Below, piece by piece: positions 8,810-16,351 of a stretch of DNA of 64,000 nucleotides (its first letter is position 1; each line of letters begins with the position of its first letter). The position numbers were made by a program, and so were the translations under genes. The notes under the pieces are model-generated. The model had not been told where the DNA came from. It saw only the letters and a program-made list of their open reading frames with translations, and ran no database searches. This stretch comes from Actinomycetota bacterium (GTDB taxonomy: Bacteria > Actinomycetota > Geothermincolia > Geothermincolales > RBG-13-55-18). The stretch is from contig JASEFK010000002.1 of NCBI GenBank assembly GCA_030019255.1, positions 47,347-111,346 of the forward strand, given 5' to 3'.

Positions 8810-9904
8810 ATGGCCTACATCCTGGCAAGGCCGGCGGCCCGTTACCGGGAGGAAACCCTGGTTCCACTGGTCTCCGCCATGCTGGACCGCAGCGGAATCG
8901 ACTGGCCCGGAAAGACGGTCCTGGTCAAACCCAACCTGCTGGGCCCCTTTCACCCCGATTCAGGAGTCGTTACCCACCCGCTCCTGGTGAAGGCCGTGCG
9001 GGATGAGCTCCGCCGACGTGGCTGCCACGTCCTGGTGGGCGACAACCCCGGGGTGCGGGGCTACGGCATGGTGGCGCGCATGGCCCGGGTAACCGGGATG
9101 GACCTGGCAGCGGGTGAAGACTTCGTGAACCTCAGCCTGCGTCCCCGCACGGTGAGGCTCGAATCCCGTTACGTGGACCGGGTCTCCGTATGCTCCGAGG
9201 TCTTCGAGGTGGACCACTGGATATCGATGCCCAAGTTCAAGACCCACCTCTCCACGGTGATCACCGGGGCCATAAAGAACAGCTACGGTCTCCTGGTGGG
9301 CGGGGAGAAGGCCCGCCTCCATTCCGTGGCCCCCAGTCCCAAGCGGTTCGGAGAACTCCTGGTGGACATCTACGCCATTCGCCCTCCGGACCTGGTGATC
9401 ATGGACGCGGTGACCGGAATGGAGGGCAACGGGCCCTCCGGCGGGTCCCTGCGGCAGGTGGGTCTCCTACTCTCCTCCGACAGCGGCGGAGCCATGGACC
9501 TGGCCGTATGTCACCTGATGGGCGTGGAGCCACGGAAAGTCCCCTCCCAGAGGTACGCCGAAGAGAGGGGGCTGGCCCCCTCCCGCCTGGAGGATGTGGA
9601 GGCGGAGGGCGATCTCACGCCCATCCCCGGCTTCCGGCTTCCCTCCACCCTGGCGCGCCTCGATCCGGGCGGAATCCTGCAGCGGACCGTCTTCCGCCGC
9701 CTTTCCCGCCCCCGTCTCGGCGTGGACCGCGGGAAATGCACCGCCTGTGCCTCCTGCCTGCGGGGGTGTCCCGCAGGAGCCATAACCCTGAAGGATTACC
9801 CCCGTTTCGACACCGAACGCTGCATCGGCTGTTACTGCTGCTACGAGCTGTGCCCGCAGGGGGCGGTGAAGGTGGGGCGGCTGGTGGACTTCCTCCGCCG
9901 GTAG
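8810..9904 (+). CDS. DUF362 domain protein with C-terminal 2[4Fe-4S] ferredoxin
   Basis: A 364-residue protein. The DUF362 part has the conserved VKPNLLGP, FKTHLSTVITGAIKNSYGLL and PDLVIMDAVTGMEGNGP stretches. The C-terminus carries two cysteine clusters, CTACASCLRGCPAGA and CIGCYCCYELCPQGA, each with the spacing for a [4Fe-4S] centre. Family members are common in anaerobes and are assumed to be redox proteins, without an assigned reaction. ATG at 8810 follows AAGGGAGG. An upstream in-frame ATG at 8720 has no ribosome-binding site. The next gene on the same strand is a CoA ligase 156 bases away. A second, truncated DUF362 gene lies near 20.5 kb. Confidence 0.9.
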   Translation: MAYILARPAARYREETLVPLVSAMLDRSGIDWPGKTVLVKPNLLGPFHPDSGVVTHPLLVKAVRDELRRRGCHVLVGDNPGVRGYGMVARMARVTGMDLAAGEDFVNLSLRPRTVRLESRYVDRVSVCSEVFEVDHWISMPKFKTHLSTVITGAIKNSYGLLVGGEKARLHSVAPSPKRFGELLVDIYAIRPPDLVIMDAVTGMEGNGPSGGSLRQVGLLLSSDSGGAMDLAVCHLMGVEPRKVPSQRYAEERGLAPSRLEDVEAEGDLTPIPGFRLPSTLARLDPGGILQRTVFRRLSRPRLGVDRGKCTACASCLRGCPAGAITLKDYPRFDTERCIGCYCCYELCPQGAVKVGRLVDFLRR

Positions 9905-10060
9905 CTCCGAGGAACCCCAGGGCGTAAAATCGACTTGAGCGCTCGTCGGTGCCGGCAGGCCGGGAAACCCGACGGCGCAGACCGGAGTCCGGGCCCGAAT
10001 ACGCGGGGGGTAGATAAGCAAAAGCAGTGAGCCCGGGGGCGGGAGCAGGGAGTAAGGGAA

Positions 10061-11578
10061 ATGACCATCCTCACGGACCTCTACGACCGTGAACTGGTGA
10101 GACATCCGGAATACGTGCTGCTCAATTTCGAGGAGCGAACCTACACCAACCTGGAGATCTACCAGGAAGTCTGCAGGATAGGGCACGCCCTTCTGGAGCT
10201 GGGCCTGGAGCCCGGCCAGGTCCTGCTGGTCCACATGGAGAACGTGCCGGAATTCTCCCACCTCTTCGGGGCCTGCGCCAAAACGGGGATCATCTTCTGT
10301 CCCACCATGTTCCTGATCAGCGCGGAGGAGCTCTCCTGGATGGCCGAGCACTCGGAGGCCGCCTACGTGGCGACCACCCCCAACCTCCTGGAGAAGGTCC
10401 GCCTGGCCTGCCCGCGCCTCTTCGAACGGGGAAGGGTCATCCTCTGCGAGGGGGAGGAGAAAGGCCTCCTTAACCTCCAGGAGATGATCCGGGAGCAGCC
10501 GGAGACCCTGGAGACCAGGCCGGACCTCTCCGATGACGACGTGGCTGCCATCCTCTACACCTCGGGGACCACGGGGAGGCCCAAGGGAGTCATGCTCACC
10601 CACCGCAACCTGGGGAGCAACGCCTATTCGGTAGTGGAGACCAACCGGGTTACCCCGGACGAGGTGGCCCTCTCCGCCCTGCCGCTGTCCCATTCCTACG
10701 GGCTAACCGTATCCCTGCTTCCCGGCATCAGGGGGCTTTCCTGCGTGCTCATGCGCTGGTTCGACGCCGAGGAGGTATTCCGCTGCACGGAGAGGTACCA
10801 CATCCGTTCCATCACCGGGGTTCCCACCATGTTCATCCAGCTCCTCAACCACCCGCACGCCCACCGCTACAACGTGCGCAGCTGGAAACGCCTGCAGAGC
10901 GGCGCCGCCCCCCTCCCGGAGCAAATCCTGATGGCCTTCAAGGAGAAGTTCGGGGTCTACATCTACGAGGGCTACGGGCTCACCGAGGCCTCGCCGGTGG
11001 TATCCTGCCAGCGCCCGGATATCCCGATGAAGCCGGGCTCCGTAGGTCCCCCCATCCACGGGGTGGAGGTGAGCATCCGGGACAACTTCGAACGGGAACT
11101 ACCCTCCGGAAGCCCGGGGGAGATCTGCGTCCGGGGTCCCAATGTGATGAAGGGTTATTTCAAGGAGCCGGCGGAGACGGAGAGAGCCCTCCGCGGGGGA
11201 TGGCTACACACCGGGGACATCGGGTACCTGGACGAGGACGGCTACCTGTATATCGTGGAGCGCAAGAAGGACCTCATCATCACCGGGGGGTTCAACCTCT
11301 ATCCCTCGGAGGTGGAACAGGTCCTGGAGCGGCATCCCGCCGTCCGGGAGGCAGCGGTGGTGGGCGAGCCGGACCCGGTGCGCGGGGAGGTGGTGCACGC
11401 CTTCGTGGTCCTCGAGCCGGACAGGGGCGCCAGCGAGGGTGAGCTGATAGAATTCGCCAGAAAACACCTTGTTTACTACAAGGTCCCCCACCGCATCACC
11501 TTCCTCCCGGAGCTCCCCAGGACTATCCTGGGAAAACCTTCCAGGAAGGAGCTCAGGGACCGCTTACTGCGCCGCTGA
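10061..11578 (+). CDS. acyl-CoA synthetase (AMP-forming, fatty-acid/4-coumarate ligase type)
   Basis: A 505-residue ANL-superfamily enzyme that activates a carboxylic acid to acyl-CoA via an acyl-adenylate. Motifs in order: YTSGTTGRPKG (P-loop-like A3), GYGLTEASP (A5), LHTGDIGYLDEDGYLYI (A7/A8), ERKKDLIITGG hinge, and PRTILGKPSRKELR with the catalytic lysine near the end. Length and motifs match medium- or long-chain fatty acid or arylic acid ligases. The substrate cannot be chosen from sequence. It differs clearly from the two crotonobetaine-ligase-like enzymes at 28.6 and 34.6 kb. GGGAGTAAGGGAA precedes the ATG. Confidence 0.92.
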   Translation: MTILTDLYDRELVRHPEYVLLNFEERTYTNLEIYQEVCRIGHALLELGLEPGQVLLVHMENVPEFSHLFGACAKTGIIFCPTMFLISAEELSWMAEHSEAAYVATTPNLLEKVRLACPRLFERGRVILCEGEEKGLLNLQEMIREQPETLETRPDLSDDDVAAILYTSGTTGRPKGVMLTHRNLGSNAYSVVETNRVTPDEVALSALPLSHSYGLTVSLLPGIRGLSCVLMRWFDAEEVFRCTERYHIRSITGVPTMFIQLLNHPHAHRYNVRSWKRLQSGAAPLPEQILMAFKEKFGVYIYEGYGLTEASPVVSCQRPDIPMKPGSVGPPIHGVEVSIRDNFERELPSGSPGEICVRGPNVMKGYFKEPAETERALRGGWLHTGDIGYLDEDGYLYIVERKKDLIITGGFNLYPSEVEQVLERHPAVREAAVVGEPDPVRGEVVHAFVVLEPDRGASEGELIEFARKHLVYYKVPHRITFLPELPRTILGKPSRKELRDRLLRR

Positions 11579-11609
11579 CGGGTTACGCCACCCGGTGCCC
11601 GGCCGCCGA

Positions 11610-12593
11610 TCACATCAAGGACATGCCGCGTTCCTCGGAAACACGACGGCGCAGCTCTCGAAAGAGGGGCTCCCCGGGAACCCGCTCCCCCCTCTCCACC
11701 TCCGCAAGCAGGAAATGCAGGGCGCTGAGGAGAGGGGTCCTGGCACCGCAGCGTGCGGCCTCGCGCAGCAGGAACCCCGTCAGGTAATCCCGCTCCGTCG
11801 TCCTACCGGCCCTTACATCGCGGAGCATGGGGGGAGGGAGCCGATCCCACACCGCATCCTCCCAGGGATTCTCGACAAACGGTAACTTCAGGCCCAGGGA
11901 AGTCGCCACTCCCGTGCTTTCCTCGACCGCCTCCTCAAGCCAGGTTCCGATACCCTCCCGGTTCCGGAGATCGCGGGGGGCGACACCCCCAAGGGCACAC
12001 AGGGCGCTAACCGGGGCTACGGAGCGCAGCCGGCAAAAGGTGGCCTTCCGCAGGTCACGCGTCACCTCCACGTTGCCGGGGAACCCGTCCTGCAGGGCAC
12101 CCATGAGGACTGCCAATCCCGGGGGTTCGGCACCCCCTTCCCCGGGAGCGGCAGACCCCACGACCAGGGAACGGCAACCCTCCACCTCCACCGTCCCGTC
12201 TACGGCCTCGGCGGCGGAGACCCAGGCCAGAGCGGCGCAGGCCCTCTCCCCGCCCACCAATTCCACCAGCTCCTCCCATGCGTTTCCCTCCTGCAGGGAG
12301 AGGTAGAAGGTGTCCCGGTGCACGAAGGGGCTCAGCGGGCGCAGGGCCTCGGCGGTGACGTGGGCCTTCACTGCCAGTATGAAAACATCGAAGGGCGCGC
12401 CGCCCTCCGAGGGGTGCCTGACCTCCGGCCGGCTCTCCCCCTCCAGGACCCCCCGGAGGCGGAGGCCCTCCGTCGCCAGCGAGGCGAGTCGTTCCTCGCG
12501 GGTCTCGTAGAGGACCACCTCCGCTCCCGAGGCGGCCAGGATGTGGGCGGCCAGGCCTCCCATGGCTCCCGCTCCCACCACCGCCACCCGCAT
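11610..12593 (-). CDS. ketopantoate reductase family protein (PanE/ApbA)
   Basis: A 327-residue NADPH-dependent reductase of the 2-dehydropantoate reductase family. The N-terminus MRVAVVGAGAMGG is the dinucleotide-binding loop, followed by VFILAVKAH and the C-terminal helical domain with REGIGTWLEEAVEE and DYLTGFLLREA. True PanE makes pantoate for coenzyme A, which would suit this CoA-rich gene set, but many homologues reduce other 2-oxo acids. I chose the ATG at 12593 because the Rossmann motif begins there. It converges with the CoA ligase gene 31 bases away. The DNA upstream carries a decayed copy of the first codons. Confidence 0.75.
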   Translation of the reverse strand: MRVAVVGAGAMGGLAAHILAASGAEVVLYETREERLASLATEGLRLRGVLEGESRPEVRHPSEGGAPFDVFILAVKAHVTAEALRPLSPFVHRDTFYLSLQEGNAWEELVELVGGERACAALAWVSAAEAVDGTVEVEGCRSLVVGSAAPGEGGAEPPGLAVLMGALQDGFPGNVEVTRDLRKATFCRLRSVAPVSALCALGGVAPRDLRNREGIGTWLEEAVEESTGVATSLGLKLPFVENPWEDAVWDRLPPPMLRDVRAGRTTERDYLTGFLLREAARCGARTPLLSALHFLLAEVERGERVPGEPLFRELRRRVSEERGMSLM

Positions 12594-12604
12594 GGTAATT
12601 ATTT

Positions 12605-12735
12605 CCTTTCCCTTCCGGCCGTAACCGCACTTACCGATCCGGAAAGGCATCTGCCTTCATCGGCGTCGAGGACAGGATACGCGCGGCCGTGCCTCCCGCC
12701 GCTCCCGCTCCCACTACCGCACGGAAGATATCCCA
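12605..12735 (-). repeat. decayed copy of the PanE-like gene 5' end
   Basis: On the minus strand, 12683-12721 matches 12547-12585 inside the gene at about 32 of 39 positions, an offset of 136. Read in one frame the copy encodes RAVVGAGAAGGTAARILSS, clearly related to the gene's RVAVVGAGAMGGLAAHILAA, and runs about 30 codons before a stop. It keeps the nucleotide-binding glycines. It is either the remnant of a neighbouring paralogue or a tandem duplication of the gene's first codons. Confidence 0.75.
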
Positions 12736-12836
12736 TCCAGCACACCGCGCGGCCTTCCTCGTTAAAAAGACACGGCAGGGTACCCGTCCGGGCCGGCGAC
12801 CCCACCCTCTCTCACCGCGTGGCCTCCCCGGTGTTC
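12731..12836. repeat. decayed copy of the L,D-transpeptidase gene 3' end
   Basis: Bases 12743-12762 match 12813-12832 at 16 of 20 positions, an offset of 70. The second segment contains the stop codon and last codons of the transpeptidase gene, and the first lies just downstream of that gene. The similarity continues weakly leftwards through CCCA and CC. Confidence 0.6.
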
Positions 12837-14008
12837 GAGTTTCCGGTGCTGCCCAGCCCGGGGTTCTCCGGGCCCACCGGAGGTCCCTGCTCGGGAGGCG
12901 GCAACGGCACCGGCTTGGAGGTCCAGATGAAGACCGGCGTCCCCACGTTCACGTGGTCGAAGAGCTCGATGATGGCCCAGTTGGCCATGCGGATGCATCC
13001 GTGGGAATGGAGCCCGGGCACCAGGTTCTTGGTGCCGTGGATGAGGACCGTGCCCCCGGCGGCGCTGGTCACCAGGGCCCTGGCCCCGAGGGGATTATCG
13101 GGTCCCGGCTCGATGCGCGGAGGCATGTTCTTGGACCACTCCGTGTTGGGGTTTATCCACACCGGGTTGGCCTCCTTGCGGATGATGTAGAACTTTCCCA
13201 GGGGGGTGGGGTACTTGGGCTCGCCGGTGGCCACGTAATAGGTCTTTATGAGGGTATCCTTGTTGTACCACTTGAGGGTGTTGCCCATGATATCCACCAC
13301 CAGGACGGTCTGCACGTCCTCGCTCTTGAGGGAGGGGGACGTCACTACCACCACCGGCTCCACCACCCTCTCGCGGGAAAGCAGGGCTTCCTCCACCACC
13401 CGCAGGGTGGCCTCCACGTCCATGCGCAGGCCGTCCCGGGAGGGATGGAAGGTGAGCTTTCCGGTGTTGAAGTTAAAATCCAGGGAGGCGTTCCTCACCT
13501 CGCAGTAGATCTCCGCAGCGACGGCGTTCAGCTTCCTGGTCAAAAGGTCCCGGTCCATCGAATATTCCAGCCCGATGTTGATGTCCAGGGGTCGGTTGAA
13601 GGCCCTGCGCAGGGCGCGCTCGAAGACCGACCTCTCCCATCCCGCCCGGTAGGCCAGGTCCACCAGGGCCTCCACGTCCACGTGGAGGTTGAGCTCCTGG
13701 GGATCGATGACCCACTTCCGCCCCCGGAAGCTCAGGGTGAGGGGGGTCATGAGGGGAGCCACGACTTCCTCGCGCACCCTCTCCACTGCCTCCTCGCGGC
13801 TCATGCCGGTCACGTCCACCCCCAGGACGGTGGTGTTGGGGAACATCTCCCCCCGGTGGCGGGAATCGGCCAGGACCGTCACCGTGGAGGCGGCCAACAG
13901 GAAGACGGCCAGGGCCGAAAGAAGGAGGAGCGCCCAGCGCGCAATCCCGCTCCTGGGCCTGAGGAGCGAGAGCAGCTTCTCCCAGTTGCTCATCCTCTCC
14001 CTCGCCAA
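12812..14008 (-). CDS. L,D-transpeptidase (YkuD) with peptidoglycan-binding-4 domain
   Basis: About 398 residues. A membrane anchor (ALLLLSALAVFLLAAST, near residues 26-42) leads to an outside domain with VLGVDVTGMSREEA, typical of the PG_binding_4 repeat. The YkuD domain holds VDIMGNTLKWYNKD, ATGEPKYPTPLGKFYI and the catalytic HG then SHGCIRM motif near residues 335-341, with its nucleophilic Cys. Such enzymes form 3-3 crosslinks in peptidoglycan. A Pro- and Gly-rich tail ends the protein. The annotated start is TTG at 14008 behind AAGGAGG; ATG at 13993 (MSNWEKLL) is equally likely. It begins a run of envelope genes. Confidence 0.92.
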   Translation of the reverse strand: MARERMSNWEKLLSLLRPRSGIARWALLLLSALAVFLLAASTVTVLADSRHRGEMFPNTTVLGVDVTGMSREEAVERVREEVVAPLMTPLTLSFRGRKWVIDPQELNLHVDVEALVDLAYRAGWERSVFERALRRAFNRPLDINIGLEYSMDRDLLTRKLNAVAAEIYCEVRNASLDFNFNTGKLTFHPSRDGLRMDVEATLRVVEEALLSRERVVEPVVVVTSPSLKSEDVQTVLVVDIMGNTLKWYNKDTLIKTYYVATGEPKYPTPLGKFYIIRKEANPVWINPNTEWSKNMPPRIEPGPDNPLGARALVTSAAGGTVLIHGTKNLVPGLHSHGCIRMANWAIIELFDHVNVGTPVFIWTSKPVPLPPPEQGPPVGPENPGLGSTGNSNTGEATR

Positions 14009-14117
14009 TCCTCCCTACCTCCTTTCCCGGCGTTTATCGGGATTTATGACGCTTCCCCCTCATACCGGGTTCCTGCGCCCACCTCCCGCCGGGCGCACCG
14101 GACCTCGCAACTTCAAG

Positions 14118-14225
14118 GCTCCGCCACTCGATCCCTGCGGCCACGGTTGAGGGGATTTCCCTGACCCGGGGACCCTCCGCGCCGGTCGGCCGGCGCTCCT
14201 CACCAGCGATCCACGAATTGCTGGA
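14118..14225. repeat. possible decayed copy of the zinc-ribbon gene 3' end
   Basis: GCTCC and CGATCC recur in the same order at 14118-14134 (downstream of the gene) and 14195-14212 (across its stop codon), an offset of 77-78. The match is short and gapped, so it is weak alone. It is listed because the offset equals that of clearer cases. Confidence 0.35.
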
Positions 14226-14532
14226 AATAACTTAGGAAGTTGTACTCGGAGAGCACCCTCTGCCTCTCCTCGTGCAGGCTCCTTATGTACTGCATGTCCC
14301 GCCACTCCCCCTTCATCCCCTCGGCCTCGATGAGGGTCACGATCTCCAGGTTTCGCCGGCGAAGCTCCTCGAGGCGCGGGTAGTATCCCGGGATGTCCAT
14401 GGCCAGGAGCTCCTCCCCGCGAAAGCGGGAGAGGGAGAGGCACTTGCGGCAGCGGAAACACCCCTCCTCGGGCATCTCTTCCAGGAGCGCGTTGCACAGG
14501 GGGCAGCGGCGCTCCGGCGATGGTTCTTCCAA
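14200..14532 (-). CDS. small zinc-ribbon protein of unknown function
   Basis: A 110-residue protein. The N-terminus holds two cysteine pairs, CPLC near residue 10 and CFRC(RK)C near 25, a classic zinc ribbon. The rest is highly charged, probably helical, and ends with an aromatic stretch (EYNFLSYFQQFVDRW). No family is recognised. It sits between the L,D-transpeptidase gene and the PorA-like gene, all on the minus strand but with gaps of about 190 and 320 bases, so co-transcription is uncertain. Confidence 0.75.
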   Translation of the reverse strand: MEEPSPERRCPLCNALLEEMPEEGCFRCRKCLSLSRFRGEELLAMDIPGYYPRLEELRRRNLEIVTLIEAEGMKGEWRDMQYIRSLHEERQRVLSEYNFLSYFQQFVDRW

Positions 14533-14791
14533 TTCCGCTCCCTCTTAACTTTCCGCGTCACCTTGAGGATAACCTGCCTATCCCCAACCTGCCTATCCTC
14601 ATGCAAACATTATCCTATGCGCCTCGCGGGGGCACAATGACTCCCTCCGGTTCTACCTACCTTGCCGGGATGACGGGCCTTATCGTGCCGGGATGAGGGT
14701 GCGGCTTCTAAAGTTTTTTCACACCCCATGGCACCTGCTTGAGCGCTCCGGCATCCTCCCCCGACCTTGCCGGACTGGAGGTAGGATAAAA

Positions 14792-14819
14792 GATGCGGGA
14801 GGCAGGTTCCTCCCGCATC
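14792..14819 (-). terminator. rho-independent terminator after the PorA-like gene
   Basis: A perfect 11-base stem (GATGCGGGAGG) with a six-base loop is followed on the minus strand by TTTTAT. It lies 37 bases past the stop of the PorA-like gene. The rest of the 14533-14856 gap holds only a 13-base direct repeat near 14570-14600 and no gene. Confidence 0.85.
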
Positions 14820-14856
14820 CGAAGCCCCGTTGGGCACCGATTAACCAGCGGGCAGC

Positions 14857-16023
14857 TTATTCCTCCTCCGCCTGTTCCGGTGCCGGGCCTCCGCCCAGGA
14901 GCAGGCCCACGATGAGGATGAGGGCGCCCACGATGAGCAGGGCCCACGGAATATAGACCTTGACCAGGTTTATCTTTCCGGCTCCGTCCTTGGTGTCCTC
15001 CACCGCGGCCTTCACCGTGTCCTGGGTGGAAGCGTACTCGTAAGAGAATACCTTCCTTGCCTCGCCCATCTGCTCCTGCAGCCCGGCCAGCTGGGCGATG
15101 GCCGGACCCAGGCGGGGATCGCTAACGTACTTGGCCAGGACGGCCTGGAGACCGGAAAGCCCCTCCACGTCCAGCTTGTAGGTGAGGCTCTCCGCGCTCT
15201 TGTAGATGTCGACGGGGGTGCCGGTCTTGGGATCCACGGACATCTCCTGCTCCGCAGTCCAGTAGTACTTGAGGGGTATCTCCCCCTGCAGCGCCTGCTG
15301 GAGGGCCTGCAGATCCTCGGGCCGCATGGCCTGCACGGCCAGGGCCAGGAAGGCGTCCACGTCCACGCCCGCCGCCTTGAGGAGGGGCTTGAGCTCCTCG
15401 AAGCTGGTGGAGGCGGGAAGGCCCATGCCCTGGACGTAGTCTCCAACCACCTCCTTGTCCTCGAAGGCCAGTTTGAAGTTGTAGACGGTTATTCCCTCCT
15501 TGTCCTCCTCGCTGACGAACTCCACCTCCACCGCCTCGCCGATCTCGTTCTTCCACAGCCTGTAGGTCTCGTCCTTGGAGGTGTCGAAGGGGAAGAGCGG
15601 GTAGTAGGCTCCCTCGCGGTCAACGACGTTGTCGGGAGTCCAGGCGTAGGCACGGTCGTCCCTCACGTTCTCCAGGGTCTTGCGGTCCAGCACGTAGACG
15701 AACTCCTGGGCCGGCTGGGCCATGCCCCCTATCTTCAGCTCGATGGTCTCCTTGAGGGGGCCGGTGGAGGAATCGAACTCCTCCGCCAGGGAGACTATTT
15801 TCTGGGTAACCTCCAAGGGAAGCTTCACTTCCTCTCCCTCCGCCAGCGGCTTATGGGTCATGGGGTCCACGTACCAGGTTATCTCCCCCTCGTACTTGTT
15901 CTCCACGTCCACGTCGTCCGGCAGCTTCACCAGGGCGTTCACGGCGATGGCCCACCAGAGGATGGCCGCCAGGATGAGAACGATCCCCAGCACGATAAGT
16001 ATCTTGCTCACCGCTCCCTTCAT
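14857..16023 (-). CDS. PorA-like (DUF3068) membrane protein
   Basis: A 388-residue protein with a membrane helix at each end: ILIVLGIVLILAAILWWAI near residues 8-26 and YIPWALLIVGALILIVGLLLGG near the C-terminus. The large central part faces one side of the membrane and contains GEITWYVDPMTHKPL, VLDRKTLENV and REGAYYPLFPFDTSKDETY, as in the actinobacterial DUF3068/PorA family. The short acidic tail EQAEEE is cytoplasmic or external depending on topology. Start ATG at 16023 follows AAGGAGG; an ATG 42 bases upstream is unlikely. A strong terminator follows. The molecular role is unknown; 'porin' in the family name is not proof of pore activity here. Confidence 0.85.
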   Translation of the reverse strand: MKGAVSKILIVLGIVLILAAILWWAIAVNALVKLPDDVDVENKYEGEITWYVDPMTHKPLAEGEEVKLPLEVTQKIVSLAEEFDSSTGPLKETIELKIGGMAQPAQEFVYVLDRKTLENVRDDRAYAWTPDNVVDREGAYYPLFPFDTSKDETYRLWKNEIGEAVEVEFVSEEDKEGITVYNFKLAFEDKEVVGDYVQGMGLPASTSFEELKPLLKAAGVDVDAFLALAVQAMRPEDLQALQQALQGEIPLKYYWTAEQEMSVDPKTGTPVDIYKSAESLTYKLDVEGLSGLQAVLAKYVSDPRLGPAIAQLAGLQEQMGEARKVFSYEYASTQDTVKAAVEDTKDGAGKINLVKVYIPWALLIVGALILIVGLLLGGGPAPEQAEEE

Positions 16024-16351
16024 CACTACCTCCTTGCCAAGTCCTTCCGTTCCCGCGAATTTCATTTCAGGTTTAATATTCTACCCCGCACCGCGGCTAA
16101 CCTTCGCCGAAAATCCTTTCGCTCAACCGCATCCCTCCCGTTACGCTCGGCACCTCGACTCCCTCTCTTCACCATATCGCACCCGGCCCCGGCTAACTCT
16201 CACCCCTCGCGCGCGCTCCCCCATCCACATCCCTCTCCTGCGACGCGTTCCCTCGTTAGACTCTCGCGCCTCGTGCCATCCTTGCTCTCCTCTTCCTTTC
16301 CTTCTCCCCTTTCACCTCCCTCCCCTTTCGGGACGCCCTCTTCAAGTATTA
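16024..16351. other. intergenic region between the amidase and PorA-like genes
   Basis: About 328 bases. Pyrimidine-rich on the plus strand, with a short AT-rich part near 16060-16085 that could hold the PorA-like promoter. I see no coding sequence and no strong hairpin. Confidence 0.5.
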
